Origin: Atrichornis clamosus
Taxonomy: Eukaryota; Chordata; Aves; Passeriformes; Menuridae
Assembly (NCBI GenBank): GCA_013400975.1
Contig: WBMZ01008683.1
Span: 62,001 to 126,000 of the forward strand
Direction of reading: 5' to 3'
DNA length: 64,000 nt
The position numbers and the translations under genes are program-made. The notes beneath the pieces were generated by a model that searched no databases, was not told the DNA's origin, and was given only the letters and a program-made list of their open reading frames with translations. Positions 41,111 to 54,352 of the stretch are shown one piece after another; position 1 is the first letter of the stretch, and each line of letters begins with the position of its first letter.

Positions 41111-41149
41111 ATTGGTACTAAATAAGTATTTATTGGTGCTAAATAAGAC
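41111..41149. repeat. 21-bp tandem duplication
   Basis: Two adjacent copies of a 21-base unit (attggtactaaataag and attggtgctaaataag as cores) with one mismatch in the 16-base core. It lies only 300 bases from the duplication at 40.76 kb, but the units are unrelated in sequence. Confidence 0.88.
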
Positions 41150-42779
41150 TAAATTTGTTCAGATATAGCTTTGCACCCCAGATTCATGGATGATTCATGT
41201 AACATGGGTAATCTCTAGAAAGAATGAAAACTTAAAGCACCATGGAAGGAAAGAGTAAAACACCTGGAAAGTGAAGTAACTGAAGTGAGTCATTCAAATG
41301 GCAAAAAGAAAATTAGGGTGAAAATAAAGAGCTAATATGAATAAGCAGCTAATCTTGCACTGCAACCCCCATACTGAAGTTTAGGCTACATTTAATATTT
41401 TTAGGATGTATCCTAATTTTTCAAAGTCTGTGGGGGAGAGTTTCATTCTAACTGCTATACCTGTGCAAAAATTCAACCATAAGAAAGAGACTGTGCAACA
41501 AGAACTCCATTCTCCACTTTCTGAGTTCAATAGAAAATATTTAAAGAAGAATTATGGTAATTTCCTTGACCTCTATCTAATACAGTCTAATAATTGTCGC
41601 ATTGACTTTTTTGTCCTAACAAAAAATACAAAGGAGTTCAAATTGTCCATATATTCTTTTATACATTTTTCATATTCGCATTTTTCCTATTCATATCAAA
41701 AAGACTGTATCAACAAAAAAAATGTAATCTGATGTAATTTACCCGCTGTTAGAGTATAGAAATGTTGTTCTATTAAAGTGTAATTTGACGCCACAACTCA
41801 CTAGTTTCCGGGAGCCCAATTTTTGAAAATATCTTCTTTTCTTTCTTTCTCTGTGAACACAATGAATACAGACAGTCATTTCTGTTCATTAAAATCTTTG
41901 CTATCCTAGGACAGTGTATTCATATATTCTGCAGATTTTATCTTTACCATTCATGTGACTGATTTCAGATGTTTATGTGCCTGTGACTTTCATCACAGAG
42001 GGAAAGTTAAACTTTAGGATGCAGGAAATAGCACTGGTAGTACAGAAAGTCACCAAATATAATCAGCTCTCAATTACCAGCAGGGGATTATCTGGGTTGT
42101 GGATTAACTGTGCCACCCTGAAAGGGAACCTGCTACATGATACGTTCTTAAGTCTAGCAGGGAGATGAGCCTTCTTCCCTGTCATGTGGTGTCATTCTTC
42201 TCGCCCAGCAGTAAACTCAGCACAGAGTACTTTCCCCCAACTTAATATTAATATTTTCTGAAACACTGATTTATTCCACCGTTCACTGCTCTGGGCAGTC
42301 AGAAACAGTAGGGCTATAGCACAAGTTTTGTAGAAATGTGAATAACAATCTGACAAGAAAATGTTCCTAGGCAGAATCACAAGTCACTATTAGACTTCTG
42401 CACAATATTAGGAGATTTTGCAAGCTTTCAGAAAGAGAGGTGATTATAACCCTCTCCTAGGACATGATTATCTATGTCAACTTAATTCTGTATTCAAAAG
42501 TACAGAAGTGCTGTTAGGATCACAGTGAGCGTTAATATGGTTACAACCGTCTGTATGCCCCAAAGGTAAATAACATTTACATGTGGTGCACTGACACTTT
42601 CTCGAGGCATGTTCTTCCTTCTCTGTGAATAATTCTCACCACTTCAATTTTTCTTTGTAGCTTGCATCTGATTAAAAGATTTAATTTTGCCTAACAATGT
42701 GTGAGCAGAACCATAGGTATCACAACTCAGTACTGCCAACGAAGGAACTATTGCATTTTACAGATAAAACCCAAGTTCT

Positions 42780-42867
42780 GGGGGGGGGGGCTTTTTTTCC
42801 TAAGAATGGAGAAGACTAAGCCATGTTACACTGAAAGTGAGATTTTTCTTTTCTTTTTTTTTTTTTT
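42780..42867. repeat. G11 run followed by T14 run
   Basis: Eleven consecutive G at 42780-42790 are followed by c and T-rich sequence, and by fourteen consecutive T at 42854-42867. Such homopolymers are prone to length errors in assemblies. Their presence inside the plus-strand frame at 42701-42931 makes that frame untrustworthy. Confidence 0.9.
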
Positions 42868-43839
42868 GCCTTCAGAAATTATGAATCATTATGAAATATA
42901 TCTTCTGAATTTCAGATACCTGTTAATTTGAATTTCAGTCAGACTTGTCCTTAATCTACCAGAATATGTAGAAAGTGGAAATATTAAAATATTATATTAT
43001 CAAAATAGTGTCTTGTAGTTAGAATAACAAGAAACAAAAACAGTAATAGTGTCTATCAGAAATACATACCACCAGTACCTAATGCCTATCACTTTCTTTC
43101 CTAAACCATAGAGTTCACCCATGAAACTAATATTTTTAATATAAAGTTAAAAGACAGATTTAAAAAGTTATATGAGTCATAGTTCTCAGTTTGACACTAA
43201 GAGAATTTATGATGAAAGCAAAATAAAATATCCCTAAAACTGGAAACACTACTACATAGAGAACACTTCTGCTTTAGTAGGTGGGTTTTTTTATGTTGAA
43301 AAGGTTATACCAGACAGAAACATACTGATCTAATATCTGGTTTGAAGAGTCATGAAATGTTCTTGCAAGTGTGGACAAAGAAAAGTTTATACTGTTCGCA
43401 ATACTGAAAGTTCCTGAATAATCTATGACTTAGATATGAGTGCTTAGACATTACAAGATGGCTAAAAAAGAAAATAAATCAACAAAAGCTACGTTGACTG
43501 GTTCATGGTGATAAGATTTATTTACAATGAAATAAAGGATGATATTTTAAGAGAGCAGAGGGGACTCTTGGTTTTCCTCTGCAGATCAGTCCAAGAAACT
43601 GAATATCACATAGTCGTAAAAATTAAAGACAATAAAGTGCATATCATTAGCTTTTTCAGTTTAACAAGAAGTTTTAAGAAGTACAATGATTGGCAGCTCA
43701 ATGGTTGGGGTTTTTTGTCTTACCAAAAGCAGGTTGGTTTAGGCTAACTATAAGCTCCCATGCAGAACTGTTCTCAAGTATCATTAAGAAAAGAGATTTC
43801 AAAAAAGACCATCACTACTTCTGAGCAGAAATGATATTG

Positions 43840-43862
43840 TATATATATATAGACATATATAT
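43840..43862. repeat. (TA)n microsatellite, interrupted
   Basis: Alternating T and A over 23 bases, interrupted once by gac. It is an ordinary AT dinucleotide repeat. Confidence 0.85.
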
Positions 43863-46800
43863 GTTTATAAGTGTATACAGAATATAATACATAAAATATA
43901 CTTCTAAAAATACGAGACAGTTCACATGTACACATGCTTCAGCTCCAGTCTTGCAATCTGAAGTAAAAGGAAAATTTTGATGGATAGCTCAAATGACCTG
44001 TGGCTGTATAAAGAAAAACAAAATTTTGTTTACAAATACAAGGTATTCTGTCCAGAATATTTTCCCTGATAGCCAGACTGCCAGTAGTTGTACTTTAGAA
44101 AGATTCTTAAATAAATGCCAGCCTATCTTCTGTTTTAGAACAGGTTTATCAGGAGCTGAGAAGTGATTTCCATCCAAGCAGCAATATTCTGAACCTTGTC
44201 ATGTATGTGTTCAGCAAGTGCCTCACTGTATCAGGGGTAGACCAATAAGATTTATTATGCAAGATCCCACTGATAATCACACTGAAACAGCAGATTTGTA
44301 CCAGTGTAAGAGTGCAAAATATGCCTAATTTTTAAATAATAACTTCAAATATGTGGGATTGTACTATATGTTTGCATTTTATATGTTTATATTTTATAGT
44401 ATTCTTTTAAACTACAAGAGAGATTGTGCTTTCTCATAACAAATGAAAGTATGTCCTTGTTCCAACACCTCAATAATAAAAAGTTGAACAAGTACATTTA
44501 ACTAAAAGTTACATACATATAAACTAAAAAGTTTATATATACAAATATACAAAAAGTTTTATTCTTACTTTTGGTTTAGTCGAGATTTATTTTTATGAAT
44601 GTCATAAACCTCTGTCACATTATAGCTACATGAAAAGAACGCAGGCTTTTGTTTTCAAAAACCAAAGGTAGAAGCTAATCAGATTTTTCTGCGTGTCTAG
44701 TGATCACTTTTCATTGATATTGATTAGCAGGAGGAAAAGAGCAGACAAAAAGACTTTAATTTCATGCCAGCAGTGTTTACTTTGCAGTGGGGTTATAAGT
44801 TCTGTGAAGACTGAAAGTATAAAAGTAGAGTGGACTCAATGAACTGAAGAATGCAGTAGGAGGGGAGGTAAGACGAGCTGTAAAACTAATTGGTGTCCAA
44901 CATGTTTTGGACTGCATTTAATTTTCTTGAGGGGAAGAGAGGTCAAGAATGGAATGAAGTCAATGAGAATAGGAATAAGAAAGTGGAAAGCAAAATGGCC
45001 AGCATTAAAAGGTCAGCGAATATCCCAGGGACAGGAAATGAACTTTAAACAAAAGTATAAGGTAGTATTTCTATCCACGTTTGGGAGTTGTTAAAATTAG
45101 TATTAAAAGAAGGAAACTTAAATAACCAGATGTTTCTTGTATGAAAGCTTGTTTTAGTCTGCTTTCAATTTATTAGAGGCCTAAGTAAGACCAAGATTTT
45201 GTGTGCAATGCAATTAGGAAATGAGTATTTCAGCGGAGTGTTAATGTTATTTAAATATTTTAAAAGACTTCAGTGTTTCACACTGACTTTGTTCCTGTTA
45301 CACTTTTATATTCTTTCTCTTGAAAGAAATCTCCATCCTGAATTGAGAAAGTAAATATCTCACAAGCTTTAATAGAGAATTTAGCCACGACAGCCAGTCT
45401 GCCAGCATCTAGCTAATACATGGACATTTTGCAATCTACTTTAAGATATCTAGGCTATATTCATATATGCATACATGACCTGTGAAGTCATTCAGTATAT
45501 TTTAAATTATTTTATTTAGAGCTTCAACTTTGCCCCAGAAAGGCACAGTGTTTCATTTGAAATCTTTTCTGCCACTACAGCTTTGACTGAAATTGAGTCG
45601 AGAGAGGGTTTTTTCCTATTCCTGGTTCATTTGTGTGCACGTCTGAAAGAAAGAATCTATTCCCAGTATATTTAGATCTTCATCCAAAGCCCTCTAGTTT
45701 TAGCAAGAATCTTTTCTTTTACTTAAATTGGCTCTGAATCAGGATCTTTGTGCTCTGACCTGGCTGAACAGCAAATATTTTTCTGCTCCAGAATATGTTT
45801 AATTCAAAATATCCGCTATTTTTATCACTTGCAAAGCTCCGCTTTTCTCTTTCCTTCCCAGTGCAGCAAGTAATTTATAGAAGCTGAAATCTTATGGAGT
45901 AACTGTTGAAGGCACTGTACTGGTAGCAGCAAAAAGAGCAGTGAATGGGCCACCGAGAAACCCAGAAGAGTAAGTAGAGGTCCTTGGGCATGTGGGACAC
46001 ACTATAACTGGCATCTAAGAGGTAGTACACTCCGGGGAGAATATTTGTTTTACGAACAAATCTCCCTCTGTCATGGTTGCCAAAAAGCAGCCTCAATGGC
46101 TGGAATTACACGTTTACTAAAAATAGTTGTAGTACAACCACCCAATGCAGAAAAATCTAGTCTTTTAAAAATCACTGCTAGACCATGTCTACGTTTACTC
46201 AGGCCAAATTTGAGAACATGAGGTTAGTTATAAACACATTTCACTTTCTAGTGAAGTTTTGATTTCTTTTCCTTTCAGTGAATGTTAAACCAATGGATCT
46301 GAAACCATGCAACTGCTTTGCAAATATAATGCCACGCTTCCTAGAAAAATTTAAATGACGTTAGTGTTAAAAACTGGATGTCAGGTTTCCAAATTCTATT
46401 TTGTCTGTAATATGAACTTATGGAGTGACCTCATAGGGTGAGGAGAGTAATTGATTTTCTTTTCTGTTTGAGACATTTCTGATAATACTTCAAAAGGATG
46501 AAGATAACAAGTACCATAACCAAGGACTGTGTGGATTTATGTTTACATTCACATAGCATCTCTTGGAGAATTTACAGGAATTTTATGAAAGTACTTTTGT
46601 GGAAATTTGGAGAAGCTTACCATGTAATGATCAGGACCTTTAATGTACCAGTAATGTCTTAGTAAATTTTTTTTTGTGAAGGAAGTATGAATGTGAATAG
46701 GCCTGTACCAGATTATCTCATGTTTAGCAAGACAACATTAAGGGAGGCTTATCCCTTAGTCAGATCTGAAGTAAACACTATTTAGAACGGCAGGAGAATA

Positions 46801-46947
46801 ACACACACAATAAGAAATTTCCAGGGGATTTTGCTAAAAAGTGTAAAAGGGTCACAGTTGTAAAAAAAAATCCCTTCATAAAAATATTTCCTGTGTAGAC
46901 CTGAAAAATAAAACAGAATGCTTTTGAGTTAGTGGAAAGTCATTTGA

Positions 46948-47014
46948 TTCCCTTTCTTTTTCTCATTCTCTTCCCTCTTCCTTCCTTTTTTTCCCTTTTT
47001 TTTTTCTCTTTTTT
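46948..47014. repeat. 67-base polypyrimidine tract
   Basis: C and T only, apart from one A at 46965, including runs of T up to ten long. On the minus strand it is polypurine. Tracts of this kind can form triplex DNA under supercoiling when they have mirror symmetry, but the symmetry here is poor. It also makes the frame at 46932-47225 (a Phe/Leu/Ser-rich peptide) a composition artefact. Confidence 0.92.
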
Positions 47015-50000
47015 GACCAAGTTAAAGGCTTGCAAGTCTTCACTCAAGTTTCCAAAATTCAAGTTTTTTTCTCTTGGGACTGCTATGGCTCATATCTTCC
47101 CGCAAATGTTCCCTGAAGTGTGTCTTCAAATGTATCTCTCTCATGTAAGTGTTTGGACCTTTTCTACAGGTATAAAAGACCCATATGGCATTGAAAATGA
47201 AGGTTGGACAGATAATTCTTCCTAGAGCCGTAGTGCAAGGGAAACCATCTAGATTTTGTGTTGTACTTAAGAACATCACAGATTCATTATTACTCTACTA
47301 CATATTCAGCTTTAAGCAAGTAGAAAAGCTAAGAGCAATTATTTTTAAAAACTAAATTGATCCCTCATTACCTAGCATATGCATTTCACTCAGTGAAGAC
47401 TAAAAAACTTCAAAGACTAATCTCTCATTAATACACGAAATGTTCACAGAATGCCTGCCAGAACTGGGGAAGTCAAGTTTAGATGGAAACTTGGCATGGA
47501 GTTATTGGCTTGTCCCTTTGAGGGTTGGGAAGGAAAGGAAAAGAAAAAACAGCAGATAAAACCCTGTTTGCATGCTTGTATGCATGTACATATGAGAAGA
47601 CTTTTTAACTTCATTTTCTCATTAAAGTAGAGAACAGTGAAACTGTAAAGATTCCATGTGTGTTCTTATAAACTGTGCTTTTCACACATCTTTTGTTAGA
47701 CACATGGAATGTTAACTGAGAGGGCTTATCTTAAAAATCAGCAGGGTAGTTGGAATGCAATTTTACAAAACCTGGCCATCTTTCAACAAGAGTGGGTGGA
47801 TTTTCAATGCAGCAAATGTTTGTGTATTAAAAAGTATTTGCCATGGTGACAAAGCTTGGAGAAACATCCCATTAGCCACAGACGGGAAGCCGTTGCAGAT
47901 TGTTCTGATTATCCATGCCCAAAACTTAGTCTGGCTCTGTTTATACGGCATTTCCGATAAAAAAAAAATAATTCAACATACCCCTAAAACCTGAGCAAAC
48001 TGTTTGCACTTACTTACACATGCCTTGTGCTGTATTTTCTGGCTCAGATTCAACACATGATTAGATTCTTACTTTCCTGGAACTTAAAACATGTGCTTAC
48101 AGCTAAGCATATGCTTAAATATTCTGCTTCACTGGGACCCAAGGGAATGTTCCTATATTCGTGGTGCAGCCAGGACATCTTGTGAAACAAATAGGAACTT
48201 TAGACTAAGACCTCTATAGCTAAGTAAAGAGATGAGTAGATCAAGTTGATAAGGGTTTGTAGTGAGGTAAGGGATTGAATGAGGGAGCACGGGAAAGCAT
48301 CTGGGCATACTTCACGTGTGTCTGTCCAAAAATCTTGTCTGCATGAATCTGGGACAGCTGCATTAATCATGGTCCCAGGATGTTGTTATCAAGAGTTGAT
48401 GTATTTTTGGTTTAGAAACCTGGAACAAATAAGATATTTTGTTGCTAGGGCGCTGCCATTTTCTCACTATTCTTACAACATTGCTCTTCTCTCTATGCAA
48501 TATGACACTTTTGAGACCAGCTATTTGAGATGTTAGAATACTGCATCTCACTGGAAAGTTAGGAGTCTCCCTCACTAGAAACATGAAGTTCTAACTTCTG
48601 CTCCCCTTCAATAGTAAGCAAGCAATGTGGAGTCTGCAGAAGTTAGAAATGTCACCTGCCATGGTGAAAGGAAAGAAAAATCACAGTGTCAAATGGTATC
48701 CCCTGGAAAATGCTCAATTCTAGCTATAATTAGTAGATGCAGGCAGAGTGGTCAGAGTAGCCCTGTAAAGCGCATGTGGGATCATTAGATATGAGAGGGG
48801 AAAAAAATCACACGTCAAACCCAATATATAGAATATATAGAAGTTCCCGAGACAAATGTGAACTCTCTGCATTTAATACCTCTGGCTCACATGTAATAAT
48901 CAGAGATGGATTAAAACATTCCAAGAGAAGTGTGAAATCTTAGCAGTAAAATGTCTTTAAACACAATAGGAACTGTATGAAGCCCTGTCTCTTGAAATAC
49001 AACACAATGGACATTTTTAATATCATATATACCAAGGTCCTTCTGCAAATATTCCTACAGGAATTAAATTAAATAATGGACTTACATAGTTGAAAGTGTG
49101 TGTACCTCTTCTTTTATTCTTTTTGTAACATTCTTGCAGAGGCATAACTTGGAACCTTAAAACAGACCCATTTTACTCCTGTTTTCATTAACAATGTTTA
49201 TAGGCAAATGATCTTTTATGTTCTGGAATGAATGACTATGCTATAAAACTAAGTATCTTACAGAACACTGCTTTGAAGTTATACTTGGCTGCCCAAGGTA
49301 GATGATAGACAGTGTCAGGAAAAGGGATAAAAAATCTTAAAGGTCATAGTAAGGTCAAAACAAATAGGTCACAGCAAATTAATCCTTATCATCTGACCAG
49401 TTTAGAGTAAGAAAAGGGCAGTGTTCAAGCTCAAATCTGCTAAAATTTAGTGGAAAGGTATAAAGCAATTAGCTGTGACACTGACTTCTTTCTTCTCTTT
49501 AGTTGCTGGACATACAAGTTCCCCTGGAGGACAAAAATATACATAATTGTAAAATATTCTATTGAATAATTTATGTATCCAAAAAGACATTTTCATCACA
49601 GATAAGCTCAGTTGGATTTTTTTTACTCCAGTGCAAATTTTGTCTGAATAAAAACCACAGAACATTTGAAAATATTTTACCTTTTCAGTGATAATTTCAC
49701 AGAAATTATTACTTCTGTTCAAAATTTGGTTTAAAACTGTGCCATTCTAAGAATCAAACCAACATGATCACAATTGTCATTGGCTTTTAATAAGAAAAAA
49801 TTTTAAGAGATTATCTTTTCAGAACAAGTTTTCCTTACAACTTAAACCAATACTGATAAAATGCTACTGTTGTTCAAAATAAGTCTATCATTTTAAATCA
49901 AAATGCACAAGAAATTCTTCATGCAGTTTTGAATAAATCTATTAGACTTTTAATCAGAATATAAGAATACCTAGACACTATTTTGTAACCTGGTATGTCC

Positions 50001-50097
50001 ATTCGTACTTGCTGTTATCAATGTACTCAGATGTACAAATCTAAGAACATGCATTCCCTAGATTATACATGATGTTGTTTAGAAATAGCAAAAAGGA

Positions 50098-50130
50098 ATT
50101 ATTATTATTATTCCTATAAATATTATTATT
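50098..50130. repeat. (ATT)n microsatellite, two blocks
   Basis: Five ATT units are followed by a 9-base interruption and then by three more units. It is bounded by aggaat and attcct, which are inverted copies of each other. Confidence 0.88.
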
Positions 50131-51095
50131 CCTAAAAATACTTTAGCTTAAACCATTTAAACTGAAACTGCAAGCTGATAGGGCTGTAAATCTCTCTGGA
50201 AGTGGATGAAATTGTCATCACAGTCTTCCTTTCTGACCATGATATCTTTTAGTGCTCTTCCTGACTCTCTTTACTGATCATAACTACTAGTTGTGCTAGA
50301 AAGATAAATGATTTTTTCCATAACCATCATCTCTCCTAGGTCTGTGGGAGGCAGGCAGGAATAAGTCTAACTAAGCTGGAGTAGAAAAACAGCTCTGAGT
50401 AAAGCTGCTCATACTTGAGAGCCCTTCTCTTTTAGAGCTATCTCTACACTGGTGCACTGGGCCTCTCCCTGTCCTTCACCTCAGATGCTGTGTGCACATA
50501 ACCTCCTTCAAACTTGTCCATGCCTCTCCTCTCATTTTTCCTTTGCTTTCTTTCAAGCAGCCCACTCAGTTTGTGGACATCTGTTCTCAATACTTTTCCT
50601 ACCTGAGGTGTATTTGTTTCAGGAATGCTTCAATGGCAAGGCTAAAACTTTTTATGCATCTTATTATGCCCCTGTAACAGAATGTAATACTCAAAATCCC
50701 TTCTGTGCTGAACAGGTACAAAATGAACTTCTTATAAGCCATAAAATTATTCATTATTACTAAAACCTTCATCAAGATTAACCTGAAGTGATTACCCGGT
50801 GATCTCCTCAGTCGTGCCAAAGTCTGTTGGTACCAGTCTGTGAGCCCTGATATCTAGAACACTTTTCAGCTTTCAAACAGGTTTCTACCACACCTGCTGC
50901 TACCCACTGCAAAGTCCTGACTAAGACTGAAGTATATTTGAGACCAGTGGAAAAGTAAAACTTCCCAGGATATTTAGCTGAAATGGGCCAGCTAGAAGGA
51001 GAGTAAATAAAACAGCAGACATAGGCAGTCCATACTCTGAAGAAAACTACAAATATAAGCATGGGATAAGGATGCGCAACTGAAAAGAGACATTG

Positions 51096-51107
51096 AAAAA
51101 AAAAAAA
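51096..51107. repeat. A12 homopolymer
   Basis: Twelve consecutive A. On the plus strand this could be a short retroposon tail, but the sequence upstream (50.8-51.09 kb) is not recognisable as a known element. Confidence 0.88.
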
Positions 51108-52659
51108 GGCATTAATATTGTGCATCTTTCAATTGTTAGTGTGATTATTTACTTATGTGCTATAATTCTGCCTCCCCAACACGGAATTCCAGAATAGTGT
51201 AACTATGTTTTTTGCTTAATGTTTCTCCTAAAGCTTGTAGATACCCCAAGAATGAAGAGAATTTACACTATTTTATTACATATTCCTGTAATACAAATGA
51301 TCAGCTGAAATGTACAGCAAATATCCCTCTGGCTGAAGAGGGAGCAGACTAGGTCAACCTTTTAAGTAAATGTGAAGGTAGATTACCTTTGGAAAAAAAC
51401 AACACCCCCCAAAAAATGGCAATGTAATAAAATCAGAAATACCGCGTTAAGATTGTAGCATTCCAAAGTGATATTAGAACTTCATTTTCTCCCTGAGAAG
51501 GACTTTACATTTATCATGTCTCTGTGATATTTTGTATCTGCCAAAGTAAAACTGAGCATAAGAGGTTGCACACCAGGAAGTGATAACTTGTGGTGTCACC
51601 TTTCAGTATACAGATTTTAAATATTTATGTGCAAAAGTCATTTAGCTATAAGCCTGTTTCCTGTTTTAAACCAGATGATGTCGCATGAGTTAAAAATATT
51701 TAAGAAAAGGTATAGAATGATAAAGGATTTCATTTGTAAATGCCCTCTGTACATTGTGTCAAAGGATAATCCTGTGGACATTGGAAAAAGGAATTGGCTA
51801 GTCATGGGTGTGCCTCAGCCTTGATGCTGAGATGTATAACTCATTTCTGGGCAATTGCACTTTCAATACAGACAATAATTTGCATTTACAAAAAATATAT
51901 TTCCCTGAAAATCATTATTTTTATACTTTCCTCTTGTAAAGCTTGGGGTGTTGGTTTTATTGTTGTTGCTTGGTTGGGTTTTGTTTGTGTATGTGTGAGT
52001 TTAAACTATAAACAAAAAGGAAAGAAGAATGGGAAAAAGCAAGATATTTAATCACTCATTAGAACACTCCTTGCAGCTCTCAACTCCTGGCAGGTACTGC
52101 GGTAAAGAATAAAAAAAGAGTTAATCATGACCATAAAATGGACATGGTTTTAGAAGGCTGGAGATTGCTATATGATATTAAATTAGAAGAGGTCAAAACT
52201 CCTTCTAGAAAATATAGGCCTAATTTCAAATGTGCAGAATTTAACCTTAACAATCAATCTGTCACTAAACAAGATTAAAAACAGTTTTTTCAGCCTTCTG
52301 TATTTCAGCATGTCCCTCGAAAAGGGGCAAAAATATCTTAAAATCAAAACAACTCTGAGGTACAGCACAACTCACATCTACAAACTATCTACAACAGATA
52401 AAAGCCACCCCATTTCTCATAGCTGTATACAGACTCTGACGATATTTATTTTCAACTACAATTAACTGTAATGGTGTTAAGAGAGACAACAAGTTGCAGC
52501 AAGGAAATATCCACTATGTGGTAATATGACACTATGATATCAAAGCACTGCATGAATCAACACTTTCATCTACCTTATCAGCTACTTATCCTTTTTTAAA
52601 ACACAAGCATTTGACCCTTACAGCTTCCTATTCTTCACATTCTGCAGCCAGATCACTAT

Positions 52660-53940
52660 TCACAGGAACTATTCATTTTTAACAGGAAACTTTAGATACA
52701 GTCCTCACTTGCCATCCATACAATACAGGCAATAAGGTGCTCTGCATCCTGCACTACTGGGAGAAAACAGACCACTGGTTTGCCCTTGTTGGTACCGAGA
52801 TTTCCTCATACCTTACCAGTATGTCTCAAATCCCTATCCATACACCTGTAATCTTGGATGACCTACAAAAGTTCCCTTCATAGGTGTCACACAGATCTCC
52901 CACCTGTAGTTCAGCTTGATCCTGGTGTATTTGTAAATCTTTCCTGAAATTAGGTGTTGTTTCTAGTACATCATTAGAGGTGCAGTAGGCACTGGCCAGC
53001 TGTCAGTCCATGAGCATTTACTACCACTGCCATCCCCAGCCAGTTGGCATGCTGAAACCAAACTGGTTTGCAATGCATCAATAGTGCCCGAAGCAGCCAA
53101 AGGCGTGAGTGCTGTCTCACCGCTTTGATACTGATGTTGGTTCCTCCGAAAATTTGCTCTGAAATGGAAGACAGAATAGGTTCCTCACATAGTTTCAGGT
53201 AGGAACTTTGCAGCCAGTTCTGGCTATCCTGTATGTGTATGCAATCCTAGAATGGCATATTTGTTATCAACACAACTGTTCAGGCTGCCGGCAAGCAAGT
53301 GACCTTTGTGTCCTCCCATCTTTTGCAACAGGTCACATCTCCATACCGTAAGTATCTCTAAACAACTCATTGAATTTCTGCTCTGCTGTATAAACTATTC
53401 CCTTGAAAGCAGGCACAACTGATGCAAAGGCTCTGCAGTTTTCTCCTTCATTAGACTGAACAAGAAGGCCCAGCGTAAGATCTGCTCCAAAAATGTGTGT
53501 TGACAAGCTAAGCCACTTCTGCACATGCTTGTTTAGGTTGACAAGCTCTCCTCCGAATCAATTTTTAAAGCTACTTCACTAGACAAAGTGCTAAGAAAAT
53601 CACAGAAATCCTAAAGCCGAATGTGCCCACTTCAGTATCAATTGGGGCAGGGAGAAGGTTGCAATTTTTTGTCTTTGCTTTTTCCATTGTATTTGGGACA
53701 TGCAATACGTGATGTTCAGCAACCTGAAATCTTGGAAGCAAATTGAATAACATGTGTCTGCCAAGATACAGTACAATGTAGTGTTTATACATGTCATATA
53801 AATGTGATTTATGTAATTAAACCAATAGAAGCTTCCGTACAAGGACAAGCCTTAATAAGTTTTCTCTCCAGACATGGCTTTCCAAATGAACGTGATAGGA
53901 AGGAGAGCTCCTCTGTTTAGTACTTACAGAATATGGTACG
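52660..53940 (-). other. GC/CpG-enriched island with broken minus-strand frames
   Basis: This 1.3-kb block is richer in GC than its flanks and holds at least a dozen CpG sites (for example 52796, 53090, 53104, 53121, 53147, 53289, 53347, 53474, 53553, 53618, 53708, 53836 and 53891). Successive minus-strand segments look like protein but are separated by stops or frame changes: about 53910-53820 (TEELSFLSRSFGKPCLERKL), 53792-53571 (containing NLLPAPIDTEVGTFGF), 53557-53333 (containing KWLSLSTHIFGADLTLGLL and FNELFRDTYGMEM), and about 53240-52985 (containing SISEQIFGGTNISIKAV). I cannot assign a family. It could be a degraded retrocopy, an old DNA transposon or a decayed gene. No terminal inverted repeats or poly-A tail were seen. 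Confidence 0.3.
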
Positions 53941-54245
53941 TAGAGCTTACTAGTGTTCAACAGAGGAGCAGAAAAGCTTTAGTACTTCTTATCCAACTAG
54001 TTAACTATTTCACTCTCAACAAACACTGAAACAGAAGAAGGTGCAATGCTCTCAAAGCCCAAAGAGATAAGTTCACATATAATTTAATTTTAAAGCATTT
54101 TGAGAGAGGATTCTTACTTTAAAAAATGTTTGCATTATTCACAGTGTGTGGAAGATTAATGAGATAATTCTATTTTCAAGTACTATGCAAGGAAAACAGT
54201 CTTTCAATCAAAATAAACAACAATACTTTACTCCTAAAATCAAAC

Positions 54246-54352
54246 ATTATTATTCACTTTTAGAAATAGGACACCAAAGCATGGAGGGATTCAGTCAGCT
54301 GCCCAAAATCACCAAGGAAATCTAAAGATTTCTAAACTCTGATTTTGAGCCT
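54246..54352 (-). mobile_element. Probable MIR-type SINE relic
   Basis: The order of words attattattcactttta, then a purine-rich stretch ending gaggga, then gctgcccaaaatcacc and aaactctgattttgagcc follows the reverse complement of the MIR core, which runs through attattccattttacag, a gag/gca-rich segment, and cttgcccaaggtcac. The match is by eye and diverged, as expected for MIR, which spread before amniote lineages separated. The 3' LINE2-like tail is not clearly visible. A chance resemblance cannot be excluded. Confidence 0.5.

Larger units (their letters stand above)
34151..46947. other. Unique AT-rich non-coding stretch
   Basis: No gene is supported. Frames of 100-108 codons occur at 38081-38386 (-), 39954-40274 (+) and 41406-41732 (+); none has a recognisable domain. 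The part at 40.87-41.1 kb is richer in GC and sits between two short tandem duplications, but I could not identify transposon ends. About 37.48-37.87 kb is very AT-rich. Confidence 0.6.
47015..52659. other. Unique AT-rich non-coding stretch
   Basis: No gene is supported. The longest frames are 50808-51125 (-) and 50452-50763 (+), about 100 codons each and without domains. A slightly GC-richer patch at about 50.33-50.6 kb has no recognisable transposon end. Simple repeats at 50.1 and 51.1 kb are listed separately. Confidence 0.65.

Noticed and set aside
42701..42931. 76-codon plus-strand frame
   Set aside because: It crosses a G11 and a T14 homopolymer whose lengths are unreliable, and the peptide is low complexity at those points.
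46932..47225. 97-codon frame with a hydrophobic start resembling a signal peptide
   Set aside because: The N-terminal half is a translation of the polypyrimidine tract; Phe, Leu, Pro and Ser are forced by composition.
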